Shown one piece after another: positions 50,336 to 58,990 of a stretch of DNA of 64,000 nucleotides; the stretch's first letter is position 1; each line of letters starts with the position of its first letter. Origin of the DNA: Terriglobia bacterium (GTDB taxonomy: Bacteria; Acidobacteriota; Terriglobia; Terriglobales; Acidobacteriaceae); contig JAIQGK010000003.1 of the NCBI GenBank assembly GCA_020072645.1, positions 310,001 through 374,000 of the forward strand. The letters are read 5' to 3'. Made by a program: the position numbers and the translations under genes. The notes under the pieces are model-generated. The model saw nothing but the letters and a program-made list of their open reading frames with translations, made no database searches and was not told the origin of the DNA.

Positions 50336-50681
50336 TCACAAGTTCCTGCCCCATCACGGAAAACGGCTCTCCTGAGCTGTCCATGTCATTCGAATTTACG
50401 AAAACCATACACTTTTAGTTTTACTCTTGACACCTAGAGGAGGGGTACTCTAGCCTGTCGAGCGTTGCTCAGAGCTGTGTGTTTGTGGTAGGCCCACAGG
50501 CCCAAAATCATGGTCGTCAAAAGGCATGGAGCAGAGTTGCCACAAGTCGGAGAATGACTTGCGGCTCGGTTTCTATAAACCAGAAAGGCTCGGCGAATAT
50601 GTCTGATCAATTACTCATTGAGCCTATACTCACACACCCCTTGGAGCCCAATGGAAAACGACTTAGAAAAGAAAGGTTACT
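50336..50681 (+). promoter_or_regulatory. Leader region with second CACCTAG-type element
   Basis: No gene supported. TTGACA (50427-50432) overlaps CACCTAGAGGAGGGGTA (50431-50447), which matches the 47480-47496 element at 16 of 17 bases. The -10 region is weak. This probably drives the secreted-protein gene at 50682 about 230 bases downstream and is likely under the same control as the 47.5 kb promoter. Confidence 0.55.
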
Positions 50682-52703
50682 ATGCGATTGAAGTTGATTC
50701 TTTTGTTGCTATTGACACCACTTGCCAAGGGGCAGCGGATGTCACACGAAGAAGCCGTAGTTCGAACCACCTACGCGAAGCTTTCCTACGCCGATGAAGT
50801 GCGAATCGTCATGAAAACGATGAACGCCTTGCCGGACAAATTTCAAGCCGATGAACGCGTCGCAGATAAGGCGCTTGGCTCACGCCTTGAATTTCAACTG
50901 TCAGACTTTAAGAGCGGACCAGTCAGCGAAATCGAGGGACGTATTCTTTCGGAAATATCCGGTTTCCCGCCTGACGGCGACACGGGAATGCTTCTGGTTG
51001 TGCCAGGAACATTTAACTACAAGGACAATTCCGCCATTGGAAAAGGAAGGACCGAATGGACCTTGTATGCCGATGTCTCGTGGAACAAGCAGCCGTACCA
51101 TCAGGCACCGGGAGACGGCTGGCCCATCGCGACGGTTCTCAAGATGAAGGAAATGAACGGCCCGTATGACACGTACGCCACTTACACCGTCACGGTAACA
51201 TTCCAGGGAAAATCCCGCACCTATAACACGGCAGCGCTATTCGGAAAGAACGCGGACGGCGAGAATGTTCACTTTCTAGACCTGATAAGCGGCAACATGA
51301 CGCTTGATCTGCTAGCAAAAACAGATATGTCCACAGCGCCATTCAGCAAGACCGATTTGCGGGATGTGCCATTCATACGCAAGTGGCTGAATGGCAATCG
51401 CCAGCAAGCGTGCAACGCGAAAGGCCACGGCGATGTGTGCTGCAATCCGGAAACAACAAAATGCGGGATCGGTGCTGAGCCGGCCTCGCGCTGGCATCAG
51501 GAGTTTAGAGAGACATCGAATCCCTATCTTGTGTTGGCCGGGTTCCATCCCAAGATGTCTCCGGTCAATGCAATGTTCCAGACTTCCTGCTCCAGTTTCA
51601 ATGTTGAAACGTTCTATAACCACGGCAATGGCGATATAGCGCAGCACGCGAGTGGTCAACATACTTTCACTTCCACGGTGGATGGCACTTGTGTGTATTC
51701 AGCGCCAGTCGGTTCAACTGGTCCGGGGCCCTGCAATAGCTCTTGCAGTGCCAATGCCAATGGAACCCCGGCGGAGTTTGGAACATTGACAGGAATATTG
51801 CCCCATTCCCATGTCCCTGGTATCGCAAATAAGTCAGGACAGGAGGGCAATACGCCCACAACGCAATGCCAAGGCACCAATGCCGTCAGTTTCATGGATT
51901 GTACTTTCTCTAACTGCACTGTGACCGTGAGTATCAATGGAACCGCGAACGGCGTTGGAGCGGTGATATCTTTTGCGAACGCTTCACTCTGGAATGACAG
52001 CCAAGCTGCGGTACATAACTGTCCATCCAAATCAACCACATCAACGACGACTACCGGCGGTGGGCCTATTGACCCCTGCCTGAATGGTTCTACTGTCAGT
52101 GGCGGGCCAACTGCTGACTTTGGAACCACTGGCGGTGGGGGTGGCGGAAATGCCCCTGACTGCAGCCCGATTATTATTGACGTGACAGGTGATGGTTTTG
52201 CTCTTACCGATGTGGAGCACGGTGTGACGTTCGACATTGCCAATGATGGCATCCCCATCCACATGGCATGGACAGCGAACGCGAACAATGCCTTCTTGGC
52301 GTTGGATCGCAATGGAAGCAGTACGATCACAAACGGCGCCGAGTTGTTTGGCAATTTCACATCGCAACCCGTATCGGCCCATCCCAACGGATTTGCCGCG
52401 CTGGCGGTCTATGATGATCCGATGAATGGCGGCAACGGAGACGGCGTGATTGACGTCCGGGACAAGATCTTTTCCTCGTTGCGCTTATGGGTCGATGCCA
52501 ATCACGATGGCATCTCACAACCTGGCGAATTGCATACGCTGCCTGAGCTGGGTATCTATTCGATCAGCCTGGACTATCAACTCTCTGAACGCAAAGACCA
52601 GTACGGCAACCTGTTCCGCTATAGAGCTCGCGTAAATCAAGGACTGCACGGGCCAGAAGATGTGGGCAAGACTGCATACGATGTTTTTCTTGTAAGCAAG
52701 TAA
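50682..52703 (+). CDS. Large secreted protein with C-terminal Ca-binding-type motifs
   Basis: A 673-residue protein, ATG with AAAGG upstream and a signal peptide (MRLKLILLLLLTPLAKG). The body is Thr/Ser/Gly-rich with two Cys-rich areas (NAKGHGDVCCNPETTKCGIG; GPGPCNSSCSANANG) and a glycine run (GTTGGGGGGNAPDC). The C-terminal 180 residues carry DVTGDGFALTD, LDRNGSSTITNGAEL, GNGDGVIDVRDK and DANHDGISQPGEL, dockerin/EF-hand-like D-x-D/N-x-D/G loops that probably bind calcium. Acts outside the cell or at its surface. Unknown activity. Ends in a strong terminator. Confidence 0.8.
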   Translation: MRLKLILLLLLTPLAKGQRMSHEEAVVRTTYAKLSYADEVRIVMKTMNALPDKFQADERVADKALGSRLEFQLSDFKSGPVSEIEGRILSEISGFPPDGDTGMLLVVPGTFNYKDNSAIGKGRTEWTLYADVSWNKQPYHQAPGDGWPIATVLKMKEMNGPYDTYATYTVTVTFQGKSRTYNTAALFGKNADGENVHFLDLISGNMTLDLLAKTDMSTAPFSKTDLRDVPFIRKWLNGNRQQACNAKGHGDVCCNPETTKCGIGAEPASRWHQEFRETSNPYLVLAGFHPKMSPVNAMFQTSCSSFNVETFYNHGNGDIAQHASGQHTFTSTVDGTCVYSAPVGSTGPGPCNSSCSANANGTPAEFGTLTGILPHSHVPGIANKSGQEGNTPTTQCQGTNAVSFMDCTFSNCTVTVSINGTANGVGAVISFANASLWNDSQAAVHNCPSKSTTSTTTTGGGPIDPCLNGSTVSGGPTADFGTTGGGGGGNAPDCSPIIIDVTGDGFALTDVEHGVTFDIANDGIPIHMAWTANANNAFLALDRNGSSTITNGAELFGNFTSQPVSAHPNGFAALAVYDDPMNGGNGDGVIDVRDKIFSSLRLWVDANHDGISQPGELHTLPELGIYSISLDYQLSERKDQYGNLFRYRARVNQGLHGPEDVGKTAYDVFLVSK

Positions 52704-52720
52704 TGAGACTGAAACTCGCC

Positions 52721-52760
52721 AAGCGCGGCTTGCAACCAGAGGCCGCGCTTTTTGTTTTTT
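52721..52760 (+). terminator. Intrinsic terminator
   Basis: A 9-bp perfect stem (AAGCGCGGC at 52721-52729 with GCCGCGCTT at 52742-52750) is followed by TTTGTTTTTT. Classic intrinsic terminator for the secreted-protein gene 18 bases upstream. Confidence 0.92.
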
Positions 52761-52928
52761 AAATGATTTTTCTTAATCCGGCAGGCACTAAAACATCGGG
52801 GAGCAAAGATAAAGTCGTGCTCGGGGACTCTATCTATATGGCTCAACTTAGCGGAGTTGTTTGAGGCACGCCGTTAGATTGAATCTGTGCTCGGGTGGTG
52901 ATGCGCGCCGCGAATTGAAAGGACACAA

Positions 52929-53147
52929 ATGAAACCTGAAGTATATCGGCGGATGAAAGTTGCCGGACGACTGCTCGTCTTGATTGGGTTGAGCGTCCCC
53001 GCAGTCTTGATACTGCTCTTGTTCCTCCGGCTGGGTGAGCTTGTTGTACTCGCGGCGCGGGAGTGTGCAGTGTTAGCGGTGGGATTTATCGTGATCGGCG
53101 CAGTGGTGTGGGCGGGCGGCTGGATCCTGGAGGGAAACACTCCGTGA
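52929..53147 (+). CDS. Small two-span membrane protein
   Basis: A 72-residue protein with two hydrophobic helices (LLVLIGLSVPAVLILLLFL and AVLAVGFIVIGAVVWAGGWI) and basic N-terminus (KPEVYRRMKVAGR). ATG after AAAGGACACAA. Unknown role. Confidence 0.65.
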   Translation: MKPEVYRRMKVAGRLLVLIGLSVPAVLILLLFLRLGELVVLAARECAVLAVGFIVIGAVVWAGGWILEGNTP

Positions 53148-53395
53148 AGAAAAGAAATGGGTGAGGGATCGTTGTTCGGAAGTGCAGGACCTCTGATCTG
53201 CCATGAGTATTCTGGAAGCGCTGGCAGGATAATACTCGTCTTCAGGGATGGCAGGCAATCCTCGATGACCGGCAGCGGCGCAGTCGTTTTAGCAATGAGA
53301 ACCCGTGAATGCCGTATCCAAGGCCCTCTTGCAACTGACCATTCCTGAATTCCATCCTAATCTCGTAAAGGGCAACCCCCAAAAAAGGCCGGGTA

Positions 53396-54373
53396 GTGCA
53401 AAAAGGTATTCGCCAAAAGCCGCTTAGGAACGTTGCCCGCTTCATCGCTCCGATGAAGCCGACGATGGTTCCCAAGCTGCCGGATGACAGAGCAAAATGG
53501 CTGCTCGAACCCAAGCTGGACGGTTATCGTGTGATGGCAGTTAAATCGGCCGGCCGAGCTAACATTTATTCGATCGATGCCAAGCCTTACAACAAAGAGT
53601 TCCCGGCCATCTACGATGCTGTTGCTGCACTGTTCCTGAAAGACGTGGTGCTCGATGGTGAGATCGTTGCTGTTGAGCCGACGGGCAGACCCAATTTCAA
53701 CGCACTTCAAAATCGCCGTTCCACAAAACTGCCTATTTATTACGTTGTATTCGATTGCCTGCACTCCAAAGGTCGGGACCTGCTCGACAAACCCATCGAG
53801 GAACGCAAAAAATATTTGGCGGAGATCGCCACTGAATTCGTCACACCCATGCAGTCGATTTTTGAATTTGGGCCAGACGTGAACCTGGCGACCGCGACCA
53901 CCGTAGTCAAACAGACAAAAATTGAAGGGCTTGTGGCAAAGCGATTGGGAAGTCACTATTACCCAGGGGATGAATCAGATCTGTGGCTGAAACAGAGATT
54001 CAATCAGGAGGACAAATTCTTCATAGGCGGGTACATCCCCGGCAGTAAGGGAATTGGCGAACTCCTGATTGGCGAATACCGCGATGACGGAAAGCTGTAT
54101 CACGTCAAACGCCTGATTGCGGGTCTCAACCAGTTCAATCGGCCTGAAATATTCAAAGCCGTGCAGGACCTGAAAACCAAACGCGTCCCCTTTGTAAACC
54201 TGCCGGAGAAAAAGAACCAACACCAACACGCTGTAACCGAAGAAGTCATGGCACAAGCGGTGTGGCTCAAACCAGAGCAGCCGACAGAAATTGAGTTTGT
54301 CGAGCGCACTCCGCACGGACGGTTGCGTCATGCTTCGTTCAGACGCTTACTGCCAAGATCGGGTGAGAAATAG
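53396..54373 (+). CDS. ATP-dependent DNA ligase
   Basis: A 325-residue ligase of the LigD/LigC type. Adenylation motif I is EPKLDGYRVMA with the active Lys (about residue 40), motif III-like VVLDGEIVAV, motif IV EGLVAKRLG, motif V DLWLKQRF, followed by an OB domain (FIGGYIPGSKGIGELLIGEY). Normal size for a single-domain bacterial ATP ligase. GTG start. Such ligases act in non-homologous end joining or repair; I see no Ku gene nearby, so the partner is unknown. Confidence 0.9.
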   Translation: MQKGIRQKPLRNVARFIAPMKPTMVPKLPDDRAKWLLEPKLDGYRVMAVKSAGRANIYSIDAKPYNKEFPAIYDAVAALFLKDVVLDGEIVAVEPTGRPNFNALQNRRSTKLPIYYVVFDCLHSKGRDLLDKPIEERKKYLAEIATEFVTPMQSIFEFGPDVNLATATTVVKQTKIEGLVAKRLGSHYYPGDESDLWLKQRFNQEDKFFIGGYIPGSKGIGELLIGEYRDDGKLYHVKRLIAGLNQFNRPEIFKAVQDLKTKRVPFVNLPEKKNQHQHAVTEEVMAQAVWLKPEQPTEIEFVERTPHGRLRHASFRRLLPRSGEK

Positions 54374-54423
54374 GATCTTTGGAGATTAACGGAATGATGA
54401 GGTTTATCTTCGGGAAAGCATTC

Positions 54424-55153
54424 CTACACGGGCTCCGCGATGTCCATCAGTTGCTTAGAGTAGTGCTCAACAAGTGGCTTGGGCGCTTTCACTCTTTCAC
54501 CTGAAAGCATGTTTTTTAACTCCAGCGCATTTACGGCCGCTTGGCCTTTGAAGTGATTGTTCGCGACAACGAAACTTTTCTCGGTTTGCTGGCTGATCTG
54601 GGTGATCCTTTCTTTCCAGCCCTCGAGTTCTTTCGGCTTGTACAGATAGTTGTAACGGTCATTGCGGTTGTCGGCTTGAAACCACTCTTTGGTAGTTGCG
54701 TCCATGCAGGCGCACATAACCGACTGGCGCTGTCACGTGCGCGGCCCCGCGCAGTGATTTTCCCAATCGTGGTTGGTCGATATTGCAGAAGCCCACTCCT
54801 TCTTCGGCAAGCCCGCCTAGTATTTCTGGATCATTCCCACTCTCGTGCCGGATCTCCAGGACGAGGGGATATTGATTAAATTTGCGCACAAGCGAAAACA
54901 GGTAATCGCGAGTATCGTCAGCATTCTTAAACGAGACTGGGAATTGAACGAGCACGGCGCCAAGCCGTCCTTCACTGGCAATTGAATCCAGTCCTTCGCG
55001 GGTCAGGCCTTCATCTTTGGGACTTACGGTGAGTTGGAATGGTGAAGGTGATTTTGCGCCGCGCGGCATGTGCGTAAATCCCTGAAAGAGCTTGGCTGTG
55101 AACTGAAAATTCGGGTTCACGGCTGCCGTCTTGTTGCACCAGCTTTTTCCCAC
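54424..55153 (-). pseudogene. Decayed DUF72 protein gene
   Basis: Two frames form most of a DUF72 protein. The first (55153-54659) gives NPNFQFTAKLFQGFTHMP, FPVSFKNADDTRDYLFSLV, LVLEIRHESG and GYVRLHGRNY. The second (to 54424) gives WFQADNRNDRYNYLYKPKEL, NNHFKGQAAVNALELKNML. They meet at 54690-54697, where one base is extra (or two are lost) after GRNY. The N-terminal third of the family (the TSGY...NNTFY part) is missing, replaced by sequence of the neighbouring HNH gene. A relic, not a working gene. Confidence 0.8.
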
Positions 55154-55559
55154 GTTCGGCCTTTGGTGATAAAAGCGAAGAGCCGGCGCAACTGCTCGCT
55201 TTCGATTGGAATTGCGAGTGGAGTATGCTCCAGAGAATCCGCATCTGGATGTTTTGCTGTGCTTTGTCTTAATCCAAGAACTAGCTTCTCGTGAAGTCTG
55301 TGATTCTTGAGTAGCGGTCTTGGTACCATTGTTTCAAGATTTGCGGTTGCATCAGGGTGTCTTCCCCAAATGGAAGGACCGCAGTCAGGTAATGTTCGAG
55401 TGCAGACTTTTGTCTGTTGCATCGCTCACAAGCGGGAACCTTTGGGAGGCCGCCGCGGCGACTTGAAAGGAAAAATTCCCGAGCAATTATGTGATCAGCA
55501 GTGATCGAATGGGCCTCTGCGCAGTAAACGCACATCTTGTCTCGGTATTTTTTGCTCAC
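55117..55559 (-). pseudogene. Decayed HNH endonuclease gene
   Basis: From GTG 55559 the first frame gives MCVYCAEAHSITADHIIARE (CxxC and DH of the HNH site), VPACERCNRQKSALEHYLTA (second CxxC and Asn) and VLPFG. The family continues in another frame as GRHPDATANLETMVPRPLLK, HEKLVLGLRQ and so on to 55117. The switch occurs at a run of four G's (TTTGGGGAAG); one more G would restore the frame. The 3' end then overlaps, in a third frame, the DUF72 relic, so the normal C-terminus is also lost. Confidence 0.75.
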
Positions 55560-55621
55560 ATCAGCAGTCTACATCCTGATCTTCACGGTGCGGCACTCGC
55601 TTTCACGCCTATTTATCTTCC

Positions 55622-58387
55622 TTAGCCCTCTGTAGAAATATCATCAGACAATGCCAATTCGCGCAACGCTATCTTGAGTTCATCCAATTTCTGTTTCGAG
55701 ACACCATCCTGTGGTGCGATTTCCACGCGAAGTCCAATCCTGAGCCCGGCCTGGGTAGCAAACTTCGACAGCACCTTCGTATAAAAGTTCATCCACTTTT
55801 GTGGTGGCACATCGCCCTGCCAAGTCACGCGTGTAAATTCAGTGATGGCTGGAGCGGGTACAGCCGGAGGTTGGAGAGAGAATGGAGGAGTTGACGATGC
55901 AGTCGGTAAGCCTGCGGGAGTGCCAGTGATCGGGGACTGCGGCTGAAGCGTTGACGCCGACGTCGCTCGTGCAGTGACATAAGCTTCGGCAGTTTCCTTC
56001 TGGATAATGTACGCCTCATCAGAAAGTTCGATGTCAAGTAAGGACAGCGACGACTTCCAGTGAAATGGTGCATAGCTGCCGTCCGGCTTCTTGCCGATGT
56101 AGCCGAGCATTCCGTTTTCTATACCACGAGCGATCGTATCCTTGAGACTGTCCGGGTTGAGCAACCTCGGAAACTGCGGAGATGCGAAGAACGCGTCACG
56201 AGCCGATTTAGTGCTCCACTCCTTAAATGCAGGAGGCCAATTCCGAACGAGGAAGTTGGGGCTGATCGCGGCTTCGAGGTCGCCCTCCTGCCGCAACCGT
56301 TCAACAATCAAGTCGGTTAATGAGGGAGCTGCGCTCGAATGGACCAATCCGAGATCGATGGTCTTCCAACTGCTGTCTTTCCCGAGCAACATCAGATTCT
56401 TGTACGTGCGCCAGACGGCTTCCTTCACATCGCGGCGCGCCTTCTTCACATTCTCCTCAAGCTGCCGCAACTGCGCGTCATCCAAGCGAAGCTCACCTTT
56501 TTCGTCATCGATGTCCTCCCACGCTAGAACTTTCCGAGCCTCGTCACGAAGGGTGTCGGGTGCATCCGGCACAGTCCAAACCAAGCCGCTCTTGAATGTC
56601 CGCGCTGAACTGCCGTGTTCTATGGTGGCAGTCTCAACGAAGTCTCTGGTTGTCTTCTCGGTAATTGGCTGGCTTGGCGACACGACGACTAGCGAAAGGA
56701 CAGGGCGGTCGGCGATCTGGCCGCTCTTTTCAGGGAAATAAACACGCTCCGCACCTGTCCCGGCTTGGAACACCTTCTGCACTTCCGCCCTGAGCCTGTC
56801 CTCAATTTTCTTGGGCTGAACGCTTGCACGACGATCGGCCAGAATCTTGTTGAGATTCGGCGTAAGACTAAAGCGATAACGGTTCTTATCGGCTGACAGG
56901 TAGTAGCAAGTGGTCGAAAGTGTTTCCACAACCGTTTCGATATTTCCAATGTCAATGTCGGGTTCGGCAACAGCCAAGCGGATCTCCGGGAGCGTGGCTT
57001 CCGTTTTCGATTGACCGCCATTTGACTCGAAGAAGATCGCGGTCGCGACCTTCTGGTGTAGTCGCGCCTTTTTGATCGTCTCGACGGCTTCCTTATCCAA
57101 TCGAATCGTGTGCGAATCTTTCTTGCCACAGATGTCCGTAGTTACTGCTCCTTCAAGCTTTGCGCCACCAAGCTGCTCGAAGATGGCTGAGCGGAAGATT
57201 GGGTCGTCGAGAGGCGCTGTGCCCATACCGATCAGCGGATCTTTGTGTGCCCCCTTGAATCCTGCCTGGTAAGCATGGGCGACCCAAAGTGCGAGAAGGC
57301 GCAAAATTCCCCGCGTCTGCTGGAAGCGCGGAAGCGCCTGCCACTTTCGTTCAAACACCGAGAGCAGCGTCGGGTGTAACGGATAGCTAGCAGCAAACGC
57401 CTCACGAGCCGAATCAACCGGGAACCAGTTTGGCACTTGAGTACGATTGTTGAGGATGAACTCTCCGTATTCGGAAGCGGTCTTTTTCCCTTCGTCCGGG
57501 AGACCACCCCATTCGAACAGGCGACGCCGGATAATCTCCGAAGTCTCAGTTTCGACGGACATAATCATCGCCTTACCGAGACGGTCGAGCAGCTTCTGGA
57601 AGCGGTCAAAATCCGCTTCGTCCTCTGGAGTCATCTCGTCCAGCAACGACGGGAGTGATACCGCAAGAACCAACCTCTCCTGGGCTCGAGCTTCTTCCGA
57701 TAAGTTTTGTACGAATGAATAGAGCTGATTTGTCAGGCCAGATTTCCGGTTCCGGCCCATGTAATTCAACAGCTCATCCAACAAAATGAGCGAGGCTTTG
57801 TCTTTCGGCAAGAACTTGCGAATCACTTCAGTCGAAGGTGCGATGCGTTCCTGGTCGTGCTTCGCCACTGTTGCGAACGCTTCCTTGCCGCCCAACTGGA
57901 ACGCGATTTCACCCCAGGGAGTGTAACGGACTGGAGTTCCGTCATTGCCGCCGCGACCAGTAATCGAATCGAATTCTGTTCCCACGAAGACAGCGACTGA
58001 CGAGGTAGGGACATCGTTTACACCTGCGGCTTCAAGTATGGACGGAACACCCTTCCACTTCGTCGCCTCTGTTCCGCCTCTCGCAAGGTGATAAAGAAGT
58101 GTTAATGCGTGCGTCTTGCCGCCACCGAACTGCGTGGTGAGGTTGTAAATGGCAGACGTTTCGACCCTCACACCCGAAAGGCGGCGAACCACGCCGACGA
58201 CCAAATCAGTCAGGTTTTTCGTCAGGAAAGTCCGGTCGAAAAATCGTTGGGGCTCCTGATAATCGGCTGGAGCACGATTGTCGCGGACATGGTCTAGGTG
58301 GACAGCAAACTCGGAGGCGTCGAGTGGGCGATTGTCTCGCAGGTCCTCGCGTGGAGTTATAACTTTGTACCAGGGTTTAAGTGCCAT
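55622..58387 (-). CDS. DUF499 ATPase of a methylase-associated defence operon
   Basis: A 921-residue protein matching DUF499 from its first residues (MALKPWYKVITPREDLRDNR, FAVHLDHVRDNRAPADYQEP). Walker A is in TTQFGGGKTHALTLLYHL, Walker B-like SLILLDELLNYMG, and sensor-type RxxRLF (EIIRRRLFEWGG). A Pro-rich linker (residues about 800-840) leads to a small C-terminal domain. DUF499 ATPases are found with DUF1156 methylases in defence islands. Last gene of the operon here, 15 bases after the small gene. Expected to power a DNA-linked complex; the mechanism is not established. Confidence 0.85.
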   Translation of the reverse strand: MALKPWYKVITPREDLRDNRPLDASEFAVHLDHVRDNRAPADYQEPQRFFDRTFLTKNLTDLVVGVVRRLSGVRVETSAIYNLTTQFGGGKTHALTLLYHLARGGTEATKWKGVPSILEAAGVNDVPTSSVAVFVGTEFDSITGRGGNDGTPVRYTPWGEIAFQLGGKEAFATVAKHDQERIAPSTEVIRKFLPKDKASLILLDELLNYMGRNRKSGLTNQLYSFVQNLSEEARAQERLVLAVSLPSLLDEMTPEDEADFDRFQKLLDRLGKAMIMSVETETSEIIRRRLFEWGGLPDEGKKTASEYGEFILNNRTQVPNWFPVDSAREAFAASYPLHPTLLSVFERKWQALPRFQQTRGILRLLALWVAHAYQAGFKGAHKDPLIGMGTAPLDDPIFRSAIFEQLGGAKLEGAVTTDICGKKDSHTIRLDKEAVETIKKARLHQKVATAIFFESNGGQSKTEATLPEIRLAVAEPDIDIGNIETVVETLSTTCYYLSADKNRYRFSLTPNLNKILADRRASVQPKKIEDRLRAEVQKVFQAGTGAERVYFPEKSGQIADRPVLSLVVVSPSQPITEKTTRDFVETATIEHGSSARTFKSGLVWTVPDAPDTLRDEARKVLAWEDIDDEKGELRLDDAQLRQLEENVKKARRDVKEAVWRTYKNLMLLGKDSSWKTIDLGLVHSSAAPSLTDLIVERLRQEGDLEAAISPNFLVRNWPPAFKEWSTKSARDAFFASPQFPRLLNPDSLKDTIARGIENGMLGYIGKKPDGSYAPFHWKSSLSLLDIELSDEAYIIQKETAEAYVTARATSASTLQPQSPITGTPAGLPTASSTPPFSLQPPAVPAPAITEFTRVTWQGDVPPQKWMNFYTKVLSKFATQAGLRIGLRVEIAPQDGVSKQKLDELKIALRELALSDDISTEG

Positions 58388-58402
58388 TTGCTTACGCTCC
58401 AG

Positions 58403-58990
58403 TCATAGCCGAGCGAACTTTCCGACGTTCGTGTCAAAAAGCCAGTTCTTAAAAAAGCCATATGGAAAGGTCGCTGCTTCGCTTCGAGAACCGACAACCA
58501 GCAATGTGTCACCAGTAAGTGCGGCGCGATCCTGTAGTTCCATCGCGTGCGCAACCTGCTCTGACAGGTGCCGCACCAGCGCATTTCCTTCGTCTGCGTC
58601 GCGCCGATAACAAAACACGACCCTCAATTGTGCTCGAATGCACAAGACTTTCCAAAGTGAATACGCAACCCGGTCGTCAGCCTTGCTATTCTCTAGCTCA
58701 AATGCCGCCACCGGGAACCGCCAGCGACGGTCGCCAGAAGCTTCGAATGCAACCACATCGAGCACTAGGTATTCGGAACGGGGCACCGGCAACAACTTTG
58801 AAATGTGTCCTTTGGCGGATGCCTCCCAGCCGAGAGCACCACATGTTGCGCATACGACCGACGTAAGTGCTTCGGTCCAGCGTCCCAGCTGTCCCCGCAT
58901 TGCTGCTTCCCGCAGAGGCACCGACGATTCGTGCATCTGCACGGTCTCAACGAACTTGCCAAACCATTCCGCGGACAATCCTGCTGTCAC
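58403..58990 (-). CDS. Conserved hypothetical protein in DUF1156/DUF499 operon
   Basis: A 195-residue protein. A GTG at 58990 overlaps the methylase stop by one base (TAGTG), the best start; the frame is open to 59035 inside the methylase gene. Seen: GLSAEWFGKFVETVQMHE, a CATCGALGWEASAKG stretch, and the central EYLVLDVVAFEAS...AAFELENSKADDRVAYSLWK. The paired acidic strands (LDVVAFE, FELENSK) recall PD-(D/E)XK folds, but the ExK is ELEN, so nuclease activity is not supported. A dedicated partner of the methylase or ATPase is likely from the tight coupling. Confidence 0.65.
   Translation of the reverse strand: MTAGLSAEWFGKFVETVQMHESSVPLREAAMRGQLGRWTEALTSVVCATCGALGWEASAKGHISKLLPVPRSEYLVLDVVAFEASGDRRWRFPVAAFELENSKADDRVAYSLWKVLCIRAQLRVVFCYRRDADEGNALVRHLSEQVAHAMELQDRAALTGDTLLVVGSRSEAATFPYGFFKNWLFDTNVGKFARL

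Noticed and set aside
50479-50691. 70-residue frame before the secreted-protein gene
   Set aside because: No ribosome site, odd composition and overlap with the start of a well-supported gene.
53157-53348. 63-residue frame between membrane protein and ligase genes
   Set aside because: No ribosome site or recognisable pattern.
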